This document shows positions 52,047 to 59,214 of a stretch of 59,214 bases of DNA, in pieces (positions within the stretch are counted from its first letter, which is position 1; each line of letters begins with the position of its first letter). The position numbers were made by a program, and so were the translations under genes. The stretch lies in NCBI GenBank assembly GCA_937884485.1, contig CALGCG010000081.1, positions 1-59,214 on the forward strand. Direction: 5' to 3'. This DNA is from an uncultured Bacteroidales bacterium (GTDB lineage: Bacteria; Bacteroidota; Bacteroidia; Bacteroidales; P3). A model generated the notes under the pieces. The model ran no database searches. It saw only the letters and a list, made by a program, of their open reading frames with translations, and had not been told where the DNA came from.

Positions 52047-52342
52047 AGGTGTCGCTCATAGGATTCAACAAGGCGTTCGAGAACCGGGCGCGACTGGGCA
52101 TCATGTCGGTGCTGATGGTCAACGACACGGTCGACTTCACCACCCTCAAGCAGTGGCTGGAGCTCACCGACGGCAACCTGGCCAGTCACACCCGCGCCCT
52201 CGAGGAGCTGGGCTACATCGCCTGCGAGAAGCGCTTCGTGGGCCGCAAGCCCAACACCACCTTCCGCGCCACCCTGCAGGGGCGCGAGGCCTTCCAGGAG
52301 CACCTCGCCGCCCTCGAGCAGTTCGTCAAGGAACAGAAATGA
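52043..52342 (+). CDS. Winged-helix transcriptional regulator
   Basis: 99 residues. MSVLMVNDTVDFTTLKQWLELTDGNLASH is the HTH part (core LTDGNLASHTRALEELGYI), followed by the wing (GRKPNTTFRATLQG). One domain, MarR/ArsR-like size, no effector domain. Coupled to the preceding membrane protein and followed by creD. Confidence 0.88.
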   Translation: MKVSLIGFNKAFENRARLGIMSVLMVNDTVDFTTLKQWLELTDGNLASHTRALEELGYIACEKRFVGRKPNTTFRATLQGREAFQEHLAALEQFVKEQK

Positions 52343-52407
52343 CCGGGACTTTATTTTTTTGCATATTTACTTTGAATTACAAAGTACTATTTAAAATATA
52401 AAACACA

Positions 52408-53688
52408 ATGGAAACAATGGAAAACAAAAACATGGATTCGCGCCGCGGGCGCAACGGCATCAAACTGGCCATCATCGTCGGACTCTGTATCCTCCTGCTC
52501 ATCCCCTGGGCATTCATCCGGTCGCTCATCAGCGAACGCAGCAACACCACCACCGACGCCGAGAACGAGGTGTGCGAGAAATGGGGCACGGCACAGACGG
52601 TGAAGGGGCCCGCCATCAAGGTGTACACGCAGAAGGACGAGCAGTCGTTCTCGCTGCTGCCCGACCAGCTGGACATCAAGGCCGAGGTGAACACCCGCAA
52701 CCTCAACCGCGGCATCTACGACTTCACGGTCTACGACGCCGACATCGTCCTCAGCGGCACCTTCCTCCTGCCGCCGACCCTCACCGACGCTCAGCGTGCC
52801 CTGCTGGCGCAGAACTGCTGGCAGATGGCCGTGGATCTCAGCTCCCTCAAAGGCCTCACCGACAACCCCACCGTCACCGTCGGCGGCCGCACCCTCACAC
52901 CGCAGGAGATCTCCTTCGAGGGGTCGCGACTGCTGTGGCGTGCCGACCTCAGCACCCTGGTGGCCGGCGCCGTCCTTCCGTTCGAGATCCGTCTGCCCCT
53001 GCGTGGCTCCAACGAGCTGAAGTTCGTGCCCATGGGCAACACCACGTCGGTGCAGATGCACTCAAACTGCCCCACCCCTTCGTTCGACGGCACCTTCCTG
53101 CCCGTGGAGCGCACGGTGACCTCCGAGGGCTTCGACGCGCAGTGGCGCGTGCTGGCCATCAACCGCAGCTTCCCTCAGGTGGTGCCCAAAAAGAGCTGGA
53201 ACATCACCCTCAGCGACTCCTTCAGCGTGCAGCTGCGGCAGCCCGTGATGCAGTACCAGCAGAACGACCGCGCTTCGAAGTATGCCTTCCTCGTGGTGCT
53301 GCTCACCTTCGCCGTGGTCTTCTTCGTCGAGGTGCGCCGCGAGCATCCCATCCATCCCGTGCAGTATCTGCTCATCGGCATCGCCGTCATGCTCTTCTAC
53401 ACACTGCTGCTCTCCTTCTCGGAGCATCTGTCGTTCCTGGCGTCGTACCTCATTGCGTCGGCCATGACGGCCGGTCTGCTGGGCGTCTACCTCGGCGCCA
53501 TCATGCGCGACAAGAAGGTGGGTCTCGTCATCGGCGGCCTGCTGGCGGCACTCTACGCCTTCATCTATATCCTGCTGCAAATCGAGAGCTACGCCCTGCT
53601 GGTGGGCAGCGTAGGCCTCTTCGTCCTGCTGGCGGTGGCCATGGCGGCCTCGCGGCGTATCGACTGGTACAACAACAATAAAGAATAG
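52408..53688 (+). CDS. creD: Inner-membrane protein CreD
   Basis: 426 residues; ATG 52417 is an alternative start. One N-terminal helix, a large periplasmic domain (~60-285) and a cluster of six helices at the C terminus (from about KYAFLVVLLTFAVVFFVEV, with HPVQYLLIGIAVMLFYTLLLSF). This is the CreD architecture; the role is envelope stress/beta-lactam or colicin tolerance in other bacteria, mechanism unknown. Sits after a winged-helix regulator, a pairing often seen in the phylum (from memory). Confidence 0.9.
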   Translation: METMENKNMDSRRGRNGIKLAIIVGLCILLLIPWAFIRSLISERSNTTTDAENEVCEKWGTAQTVKGPAIKVYTQKDEQSFSLLPDQLDIKAEVNTRNLNRGIYDFTVYDADIVLSGTFLLPPTLTDAQRALLAQNCWQMAVDLSSLKGLTDNPTVTVGGRTLTPQEISFEGSRLLWRADLSTLVAGAVLPFEIRLPLRGSNELKFVPMGNTTSVQMHSNCPTPSFDGTFLPVERTVTSEGFDAQWRVLAINRSFPQVVPKKSWNITLSDSFSVQLRQPVMQYQQNDRASKYAFLVVLLTFAVVFFVEVRREHPIHPVQYLLIGIAVMLFYTLLLSFSEHLSFLASYLIASAMTAGLLGVYLGAIMRDKKVGLVIGGLLAALYAFIYILLQIESYALLVGSVGLFVLLAVAMAASRRIDWYNNNKE

Positions 53689-53695
53689 CACCGCT

Positions 53696-54343
53696 ATGCG
53701 ACGCACACTCATCATCTCCGCAATCGTCGTCGCCGCGCTCTGGGTGGCAGCAGTGGCCGTAAGGCTGCTGCTGCCCTCGGGGGCACACCTCGTGGGCTTG
53801 GCCGACATCATCCTCTACTGGGTCGCCGTGGCGGCCACGGTGGTGCTGACGGCCATGGTTTTCTACACCCTGCTGCACCGCCAGCCGCTACTCATGCGAA
53901 TAGCCGGATGGGCGTTCTACCTCCTGATCGGCCTGGAGGGCATGCTCCTCGCCGCCGCCATCGGCGCCACCACATTTCTCTTCAACGCCCTGCCCGAGGC
54001 CAAAGTCGTCGACATCGACGACCGCTACCTCGTGCGGAGCGATTTCTGGGACGGCAATGTGCTCTACGAGCGCGACGGACTGGTGGAGCGGCGGCTGACG
54101 TTCATTCAGTTCGGCTGGTACCTCGACGAGGAGCATGTGGACAACCTTCGCGTGGCGGTATGTCCGAAGCATGAACTGCTGCTCATCGAGTGCGACGACC
54201 GCCCCGAGGGCCTCCCCACCGACGAGGATGCCGCTATGCCCACCTGCACCCACCACCGCTACCTGCAGTCATTCGACGGACGCCAATACGACGACGCCGA
54301 GACGATAGACCTCCTCGAGAAATGTCCGGAGCTGCAAAGATGA
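53696..54343 (+). CDS. Membrane protein of unknown function after creD
   Basis: 215 residues. Three hydrophobic segments near the N terminus (LIISAIVVAALWVAAVAV, IILYWVAVAATVVLTAMVF, WAFYLLIGLEGMLLAAAIG) and a ~115-residue soluble C-terminal part with acidic stretches. No family recognised. Seven nt after creD and 4-nt overlap with the next gene, so translationally linked. Confidence 0.75.
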   Translation: MRRTLIISAIVVAALWVAAVAVRLLLPSGAHLVGLADIILYWVAVAATVVLTAMVFYTLLHRQPLLMRIAGWAFYLLIGLEGMLLAAAIGATTFLFNALPEAKVVDIDDRYLVRSDFWDGNVLYERDGLVERRLTFIQFGWYLDEEHVDNLRVAVCPKHELLLIECDDRPEGLPTDEDAAMPTCTHHRYLQSFDGRQYDDAETIDLLEKCPELQR

Positions 54344-54819
54344 CGCGCCACCGTCTACCCTTATACGCCGCCTTCCTGCTGCTCTACCTAGCAGGCGACC
54401 TCCTTGGCAACCTGCTGTGGGCGCTGACGCATTATGTTTTCGGCTTTCACTGCCTGCCATACCCAGGCCAGGTGCCGGAGCGCATCCTCGCTTCGGCCCT
54501 GGCGGGCATGCTGCTCGCGGTGGCACCAGCCTGGCTATGGCACCGTTGGCACAGCCGGTGGGTAGCCATGCTGCCTGCCATACCCCTGCTGGCTTTCAAC
54601 CTATGGCTGCACCTCTTTCCCGGCCCCCTGGGCGAAGGACAGGAACTTCTGTCAGCCCTTTGGGAAAGCTCCATGATACCCGTGGCCGAGACAGGTAAAG
54701 TGTCGATGACACTATTCGACGGCCTCCAACACCTCCCCTTCGTCTGCATCGTCGTCCTGCCGCCGCTCTACTACGCCCTCCTCGTCCTGCTGGCCACGAC
54801 TGTCGCACAACGCAAATAG
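54340..54819 (+). CDS. Membrane protein of unknown function, last gene of the creD operon
   Basis: 159 residues from ATG 54340 (MTRHRLPLYAAFLLLYLAG), chosen because it overlaps the preceding TGA as ATGA; ATG 54322 is possible. Four hydrophobic segments. No family recognised. Confidence 0.7.
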   Translation: MTRHRLPLYAAFLLLYLAGDLLGNLLWALTHYVFGFHCLPYPGQVPERILASALAGMLLAVAPAWLWHRWHSRWVAMLPAIPLLAFNLWLHLFPGPLGEGQELLSALWESSMIPVAETGKVSMTLFDGLQHLPFVCIVVLPPLYYALLVLLATTVAQRK

Positions 54820-54942
54820 TTTTTTTACCCAACGGTGTTATATTTCCGCCCCCTCTGCGTCTAACAAAGCAGAAAGATGACAAGTTTTTCATATTGAAAA
54901 TCATTATTATACGAATTTTTTGTAGAAAAAAATAAAATCTTC

Positions 54943-54972
54943 TTTGTTATTCAAATTTTATTTGTATTTTTG
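54943..54972 (+). promoter_or_regulatory. Promoter of the structured leader and lipoprotein
   Basis: TTTG 54943-54946, 18-nt spacer, TATTTTTG 54965-54972 with G before the TA. The predicted start is near 54979, almost 370 nt before the next start codon. Confidence 0.75.
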
Positions 54973-54978
54973 TACTCG

Positions 54979-55320
54979 GAAATCACCCAAGACAATTCCC
55001 CTTGAATGGCAGGACTAGAAGGCTTCCGCCTGCCGCTAGAGGTTGATATTGACAACCGCCGAAGCCTGAAACGACAGAACGCCATGATGAGCAACATATA
55101 ATGGAGTCCCGCCAGTGGTGTAGTGCCGCCTTGGTCAGGGACGAGGAAAAAAAAAGGTGCTTGGGGCAGGGAGAGTGGAACTGAAAAAAAATCTTCCCTG
55201 CCGGCGGGCACCCGAGGTATAGACGACCTTTGCGTGGTGAGAACGCAGAGGAGACCGAAATATTGTGTAGGCCGAAGAAAAACACAATCCTCCGCCCACC
55301 TACACAACAAACGAAGACGT
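54979..55320 (+). ncRNA. Candidate large structured RNA / untranslated leader
   Basis: No convincing coding frame. Pairings visible: AGGCTTC (55020-55026) with GAAGCCT (55061-55067), enclosing GGTTG/CAACC (55041-55045, 55053-55057); GTCCC/GGGAC (55106-55110, 55138-55142); GGTGC plus GGCAGGGA (55156-55160, 55165-55172) with TCCCTGCC plus GCACC (55195-55202, 55208-55212); a 9-bp hairpin 55227-55235/55243-55251 with one T-G pair; and a perfect 9-bp TTGTGTAGG/CCTACACAA (55263-55271, 55299-55307). GGCAGG (55008-55013) could instead pair CCTGCC (55029-55034), enclosing one side of the first stem. No tmRNA, RNase P, SRP or common riboswitch hallmark found. Confidence 0.5.
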
Positions 55321-55347
55321 AATAAATCACCTTGACAATTAAAAAAT

Positions 55348-56229
55348 ATGAAAAAGGAAATTTTTATTCTTACAGCAGTAGCTATAGTTATAGTAAGTAG
55401 CATGGTTCTCTCATGTAACAAAGAAGATAGAGAGAACGTTGATGGCAAAGCAGGCAACACCTTTCATCTGGATTGTATTAGCCCATTCGATTACATAGGA
55501 GAGGCTCATAATACTATTCTGTATTCCCTTGGCCAGGAGATGGTAACAGATTTTGAGAATTTTATTTCCCTGGAGGAGAAACACACAGCAGACAGAGATG
55601 CATTAACTCAAAAAATTTTTGAAAATTTACCGTCTATAATTTCTAACTATCTGCATAGTGAATTTACAATGGAGGAGATAATGACATGTATGAGTCTACC
55701 CTTTGAAAATAATGGGGAGAATGATTTTTTCGAGTCAGAAGTTGCGACGGAGGTGCAGAAGGTATTTCGTATGTATGGCGAAATAGAAGATCTCGACGAG
55801 TTTTGCAATAGTATCAGGTTGCATGAAATAGAAATTACAAAGATGGAGATGTCGCGATTGGACAGCCAAGTTGTTGCTTGCTTAAACATTTTCTATCACA
55901 GCTCTCTCTTTTGGAAGGATGCAACAAATAACGAAGAAAACCCATGGCATATTTTAGTCAGTGACCTGCATGAAAATGCAACTAGTTATGTTTACACTGG
56001 TACAAAAGGACTAGTCTCTGGAATTATAAAATTTTGCAGAAATGCCGCTGAATGGGTGAGCGAGACGTACAGAAACATAAAAGAGAAGTATACCTGGAAA
56101 AATATTCTAATTGCAGATGCAGGGGGTGCTGTATGCGGAGCCGCACCATGGATTTCAACACCCACAAATGGCAGCTCCATATTGATCAGTGCTGTTGCCA
56201 GCTCTGCAGTAGGACCATTATTTATGTAA
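55348..56229 (+). CDS. Unrecognised lipoprotein with Gly/Ala-rich C-terminal tail
   Basis: 293 residues. A signal peptide with lipobox VLSC (Cys 23) is followed by a mostly helical, acidic middle (~40-200) and, at ~254-293, a hydrophobic small-residue tail with motif DAGGAVCGAAP and then SSILISAVASSAVG. Codon use is visibly AT-richer than in the flanking genes, suggesting transfer (inference). No family named. It follows the structured leader by about 40 nt and precedes an outer-membrane barrel by 15 nt. Confidence 0.75.
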   Translation: MKKEIFILTAVAIVIVSSMVLSCNKEDRENVDGKAGNTFHLDCISPFDYIGEAHNTILYSLGQEMVTDFENFISLEEKHTADRDALTQKIFENLPSIISNYLHSEFTMEEIMTCMSLPFENNGENDFFESEVATEVQKVFRMYGEIEDLDEFCNSIRLHEIEITKMEMSRLDSQVVACLNIFYHSSLFWKDATNNEENPWHILVSDLHENATSYVYTGTKGLVSGIIKFCRNAAEWVSETYRNIKEKYTWKNILIADAGGAVCGAAPWISTPTNGSSILISAVASSAVGPLFM

Positions 56230-56244
56230 AAAAAATAATCTCAC

Positions 56245-56859
56245 ATGAAACGTTTATTCCTGTTAATATTTGGTTTAATATCCATCACGGCAACCGCGCA
56301 AGAAAAAACTAATGGCTTAATGGCCGAATTTAGTTTCGGCTCCACGCGGTATGGAAATTATTCTGCAATTTCCGCCTTTCACGATACCACCGCTACATAC
56401 AGCATGATTCCCACATTGCAACTATCTGTAGGATATAGGTTTGCGGACGATTGGTTTTTAGGAGTGTCCGCAAAATACGATGGGGGAAACAGCTCAGTCC
56501 GCACCTTGGAGGAGAAATTCGTCAACCTTGGAGTCATGGTTGATGTACGCCACTACTTTCCGTTAAGCAGCAGATTGGAGTTGGAATTAGGAGTCGCAGC
56601 AGGTCTTCTGGTGCACACAAATAATTTCAAGTATTTGGGCCAAAATCACTCCACCTCACGTGTTGGATTTGATGGAAGTTTTATTGCGGGCATAAAATAT
56701 GAGTTCAAGCCGAACCACTACATTGGCATCAAGGCATCCATCTACAATATAGGTATTCTCCCTGACAAACCGGAGGATATCCCAATGGGATTGACAAGCA
56801 ATGCCGGAGATGCAATCATCGGACACGGTCTGCTATGCTCGTATGGTGTTGTGTTTTAG
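56245..56859 (+). CDS. Outer-membrane beta-barrel protein
   Basis: 204 residues. A cleavable signal peptide (LFLLIFGLISITATAQ) is followed by alternating amphipathic strands typical of an eight-strand barrel (SVGYRFADDWFLGVSAKYDG, LGVMVDVRHYFPL, IKYEFKPNHYIGIKAS), ending in Phe. AT-richer than the region average, like its neighbour, with which it probably forms one transcript. Confidence 0.8.
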   Translation: MKRLFLLIFGLISITATAQEKTNGLMAEFSFGSTRYGNYSAISAFHDTTATYSMIPTLQLSVGYRFADDWFLGVSAKYDGGNSSVRTLEEKFVNLGVMVDVRHYFPLSSRLELELGVAAGLLVHTNNFKYLGQNHSTSRVGFDGSFIAGIKYEFKPNHYIGIKASIYNIGILPDKPEDIPMGLTSNAGDAIIGHGLLCSYGVVF

Positions 56860-56892
56860 CCCTGCAGGATGCAATTTATCAACCCGGTATGA

Positions 56893-56926
56893 AATTGCCA
56901 CCGCCTGAAGACAGGCGGTGGCAATT
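56893..56926. terminator. Hairpin between convergent barrel and ackA genes
   Basis: AATTGCCACCGCCT (56893-56906) pairs perfectly over 14 bp with AGGCGGTGGCAATT (56913-56926), six-base loop. T-runs are short on both sides, but position and symmetry suit a shared terminator. Confidence 0.75.
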
Positions 56927-56951
56927 GTTAGAATAGTGTGTAGTGATACGT

Positions 56952-58145
56952 TCAGCTGACCAGCTTGTAGGTGTCGCTGGCGATGACGAACTCCTCGTCG
57001 GTGGTGACCACCACGGTGGCAACCTTCGAGTCGGGGGTGCTCAGGATGACGTCCTCGCCCATGGTCTTGTCGTTGAGCTCGAGGTCCACCTTGATGCCGA
57101 GGCACTCCAGATCTTCGAGGATGGGACGACGCATGAACCAGGCGTTCTCGCCGATGCCGCCGGTGAAGAGCAGCAGGTCGCAGCCGCCCATCTCGGCCAT
57201 GTAGCCGCCGATGTAGCGTTTCACGCGCTGGGCGAACATGTCAAAGGCGTAGGTGGCACGCTCGTCGCCGGCATCGCGACCGGCGCGGATGTCGCGCATG
57301 TCCTGCTTGTCGCCGCTGATGCCGATGAGGCCGCTCTGCTTGTAGAGCAGCTTGGTCAGCGCCTTGCTGTCGTAGCCCTGGTCCATGAGGTAGAGGATGA
57401 CGCCGGGGTCGACATCGCCGCAGCGCGAGCCCATGATGAGGCCCTCGAGGGCCGTCATGCCCATGGTGGTGTCGAAGCTCTTGCCGTGGTCGATGGCGGC
57501 GATGGAGGCGCCGCTGCCCAAGTGGCAGGAGATAATCTTCAGGTCGTTCCAGTCTTTGCCAATCATCTTGGCGGCCTTCTCGGCGACGAACTTGTGGCTG
57601 GTGCCGTGGAAGCCGTAGCGGCGGATGCCGTACTTCTCATACATCTCGTAGGGCAGGCCGTAGAGGAAGCTCTTCGGCGGCAGGGTGCTGTGGAAAGCGG
57701 TGTCGAACACGGCGGCCTGGGGCACGCCGGGCAGCACCTCGCGCATGGCATAGATGCCGGCCAGGTTGCCGGGGGTGTGCAGCGGGGCCAGGTGCTCGAG
57801 GCTCTTGATCTGCTCGATGACCTTGTCGGTCACCAGCACGCTCTCTTTGAAGAGCTCGCCGCCGTGAGCGATGCGGTTGCCGACGGCACCGATCTCGTTA
57901 AAGCTCTTGATGACTCCCATCTGGGGGTCGATGAGGGCGTTCAGCACAATCTTGATACCGGCGGTATGGTCGGGGATGGGCACCTGCTCATAGTGCTTCT
58001 GGCCGTTCCACTTGTGGGTGAACTCACCCATTTCCAGACCGATACGCTCCAGCAGGCCCTTGGCCATCACGTTGGCGTTGTTTGCCATGTCGATCAGCTG
58101 ATACTTGATCGAAGAACTTCCACAGTTCAAAACTAAAACCTTCAT
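56952..58145 (-). CDS. ackA: Acetate kinase
   Basis: 397 residues. Makes acetate and ATP from acetyl phosphate. Starts MKVLVLNCGSSSIKYQLID; AVFDTAFHSTLP and GFHGTSHKFV are the ASKHA-fold signatures. No pta gene in the window, though the two are usually adjacent. Confidence 0.97.
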   Translation of the reverse strand: MKVLVLNCGSSSIKYQLIDMANNANVMAKGLLERIGLEMGEFTHKWNGQKHYEQVPIPDHTAGIKIVLNALIDPQMGVIKSFNEIGAVGNRIAHGGELFKESVLVTDKVIEQIKSLEHLAPLHTPGNLAGIYAMREVLPGVPQAAVFDTAFHSTLPPKSFLYGLPYEMYEKYGIRRYGFHGTSHKFVAEKAAKMIGKDWNDLKIISCHLGSGASIAAIDHGKSFDTTMGMTALEGLIMGSRCGDVDPGVILYLMDQGYDSKALTKLLYKQSGLIGISGDKQDMRDIRAGRDAGDERATYAFDMFAQRVKRYIGGYMAEMGGCDLLLFTGGIGENAWFMRRPILEDLECLGIKVDLELNDKTMGEDVILSTPDSKVATVVVTTDEEFVIASDTYKLVS

Positions 58146-58207
58146 ATTCTATTTAATTATTTGATTTATATATTCTTTTATCTATTGGTCACTCTTTTAA
58201 CGACCTC

Positions 58208-58215
58208 CAAAGATA
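58208..58215 (-). promoter_or_regulatory. -7 element of ackA
   Basis: Complement reads TATCTTTG, about 60 nt before the start codon. No TTTG at the usual -33 distance. Confidence 0.55.
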
Positions 58216-58242
58216 CGAAAAAAAAATGAATTGTGAATTTTT

Positions 58243-58905
58243 TTAACACAATTCATCGGAAAAATCTTCGACATCCACCTCGGCGGCACCGTTGACCGTA
58301 TACTGGCGGCCCGACGTCAGCTCCAGGCAGAGCCAGCGCGTGCGGCGGCGCTCCTGGGCCTCGAAGAGCAGTGCGGGCTTGGACCGCAGGCGGAAGCGCA
58401 CGCCGGGCTGCAGCCGGTCGAGGGTCAGGGGCGCGGCCTCGGCCGTGTAGCCGGGCTCGAAGCGCCGCAGGGCCTCCTCGGCCTGGCGGCCGGCGGCGCG
58501 CTCCATGGGCACACGCCGCGCATAACGCGCCACCAAGGGCTGCACCTCCCCGGGGAAGAGCGCCAAGTGCTCGCGCAGCAGACGGCAGTACTCCTCCTGC
58601 CACTCGTGGCCGTGGGGCTGCACGGAGTGGCCGTGGCGCAGGTGCGTCTCCAGGTGCGCCGCCTCGTGGAGGAAGACCCACAGGAAACGGTACGGCCCCA
58701 GGTCGCCGTTGACGGAAATCTCGTGGAACGGATGGTCGCGGCCGCCCGCCGACTGCGGCCAGCGGTAGTCGCCGAGCTTCGAGCGACGCTCCTGCGTGAT
58801 GTGGAAATGCACCTTGTGAAGGTTCAGGTAGTCATACACCCAGTCCACCGCCCCGGCAGGCAGGTGGTTGGCCAAAATCCGTCTGTACCGTTCTTCCGTC
58901 GTCAT
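58243..58905 (-). CDS. SprT-like zinc-binding protein
   Basis: 220 residues. The metallopeptidase-like motif is FLHEAAHLETH near residue 80, with a further His in QPHGHEWQEEYCRL, as in SprT-like domains. The C-terminal ~100 residues have a beta-rich part (VRFRLRSKPALLFEAQ). The function of bacterial SprT-like proteins is unsettled; metal-dependent protease activity is possible. Confidence 0.82.
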   Translation of the reverse strand: MTTEERYRRILANHLPAGAVDWVYDYLNLHKVHFHITQERRSKLGDYRWPQSAGGRDHPFHEISVNGDLGPYRFLWVFLHEAAHLETHLRHGHSVQPHGHEWQEEYCRLLREHLALFPGEVQPLVARYARRVPMERAAGRQAEEALRRFEPGYTAEAAPLTLDRLQPGVRFRLRSKPALLFEAQERRRTRWLCLELTSGRQYTVNGAAEVDVEDFSDELC

Positions 58906-58910
58906 TCCCC

Positions 58911-58940
58911 AACTCTTAACTCCTAACTCTTAACTCATAA
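58911..58940. repeat. AACTCTT heptanucleotide repeat tract
   Basis: AACTCTT, AACTCCT, AACTCTT, AACTCAT, AACT in exact 7-nt steps, filling the gap between the small lipoprotein and the SprT-like gene. Confidence 0.75.
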
Positions 58941-59069
58941 CTAAAAGGACGGGCAGTCGCAGTGGCTGCGCGAGTGCTTGTGCATGTTCACACTGCTGCC
59001 GCAGGCCGTGCAAGCCACGCTTGCCGCCAGCAGCAGCGCTATCAGTCCGATGATTCTTTTCTTTTTCAT
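58941..59069 (-). CDS. 42-residue lipoprotein with His/Cys-rich end
   Basis: Starts at 59069 with MKKKRIIGLIALLLAASVAC; the lipobox gives Cys at TAC (TACGSS). The mature part is only ~18 residues and ends MHKHSRSHCDCPSF, with three His and two Cys that could bind metal. Longer upstream in-frame starts are less likely. Probably cotranscribed with the SprT-like gene. Confidence 0.7.
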   Translation of the reverse strand: MKKKRIIGLIALLLAASVACTACGSSVNMHKHSRSHCDCPSF

Positions 59070-59138
59070 AACCTGATACCAATAACGCCGCCCGGCGCCG
59101 AATATTGTGTCACCCCGCAACAAAAAAACACCCTCCCC

Positions 59139-59214
59139 CCGGGCCGCACCCAACTCGCCCCCGATTCGCCCCTTATTCGGCCCTTCTTATATAGTTCTTA
59201 TATCGTTCTCATAT
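59139..59214. repeat. 11-bp phased repeat element, copy 5 (left arm, cut by window end)
   Basis: Units in register: 59139-59149, CCAACTCGCCC (59150-59160), CCGATTCGCCC (59161-59171), CTTATTCGGCC (59172-59182), CTTCTTATATA (59183-59193), GTTCTTATATC (59194-59204) and a partial GTTCTCATAT to the last base. Matches the left arms of copies 3 and 4. Confidence 0.8.

Noticed and set aside
54979..55320. tmRNA, RNase P RNA, SRP RNA or a known riboswitch
   Set aside because: Looked for the tRNA-like ends and GGGG start of tmRNA, the GAGGAAAGTCC block of RNase P, the SRP GGTCAGGNCCGGAAGG loop and riboswitch cores; none fit, so only a generic structured RNA is claimed.
54983..55330. 115-codon minus-strand frame across the structured leader
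   Set aside because: Aromatic/Cys-rich translation with no start context, caused by stems reading open on both strands.

Overview
The window reads as a GC-rich member of the Bacteroidota, most likely order Bacteroidales. This rests on: the unbroken rpsL-to-rplQ ribosomal cluster with secY-map-infA-rpmJ in the middle; promoters of the TTTG-N19/20-TAnnTTTG type; proteins with type IX secretion C-terminal domains of both kinds (Por_Secre_tail and CHU_C); and a TonB receptor-PnuT-thiamine pyrophosphokinase operon behind a TPP riboswitch. No rRNA, tRNA, CRISPR array or transposase was seen. Both ends lie inside copies of the same repeat, which suggests (inference) that the window is a whole contig broken at repeats.

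Layout. 1-18.8 kb: a 33-gene minus-strand str-S10-spc-alpha cluster with one strong promoter at 18.8 kb and a terminator after rplQ. 19.1-24.4 kb: one 1769-residue secreted modular protein (minus). 24.4-25.4 kb: a repeat-rich stretch (three palindromic REP-like units, a decayed 11-bp-unit element) and a 53-residue gene. 25.4-27.1 kb: lptB and kdsD (minus). 27.2-32.3 kb: recQ and a CHU_C-type secreted protein. 32.3-36.0 kb: TPP riboswitch and thiamine uptake operon. 36.3-43.2 kb: purD, an EamA transporter, then a tightly overlapping S41 protease, thioredoxin-like, Mrp, NifU-like and PduO-type set. 43.3-45.1 kb: DUF2795, DUF2520 and tatD. 45.5-48.5 kb: carboxylase/decarboxylase alpha-type subunit, a lone rnfA and a small lipoprotein. 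48.5-51.1 kb (minus): trpS and a TPR-PD40-OmpA protein. 51.4-54.8 kb: membrane protein, winged-helix regulator, creD and two membrane proteins. 55.0-56.9 kb: an AT-richer island with a long, highly structured untranslated leader, an unknown lipoprotein and an outer-membrane barrel. 57-59 kb (minus): ackA, a SprT-like protein and a 42-residue lipoprotein.

The most unusual items are (1) a family of intergenic elements built of strictly phased 11-bp units arranged as two inverted arms around a 3-bp centre (five copies, two cut by the window ends); (2) a roughly 330-nt structured RNA candidate with its own promoter ahead of an unrecognised lipoprotein; (3) heptanucleotide repeats and a GCCGGC-type palindromic repeat that occur between genes and also in frame inside genes of the thiamine operon; (4) an extended promoter signature, GAAAA-N5-G-TAnnTTTG, shared by at least six promoters; and (5) a biotinyl-like domain whose biotin-accepting lysine is replaced by tyrosine.
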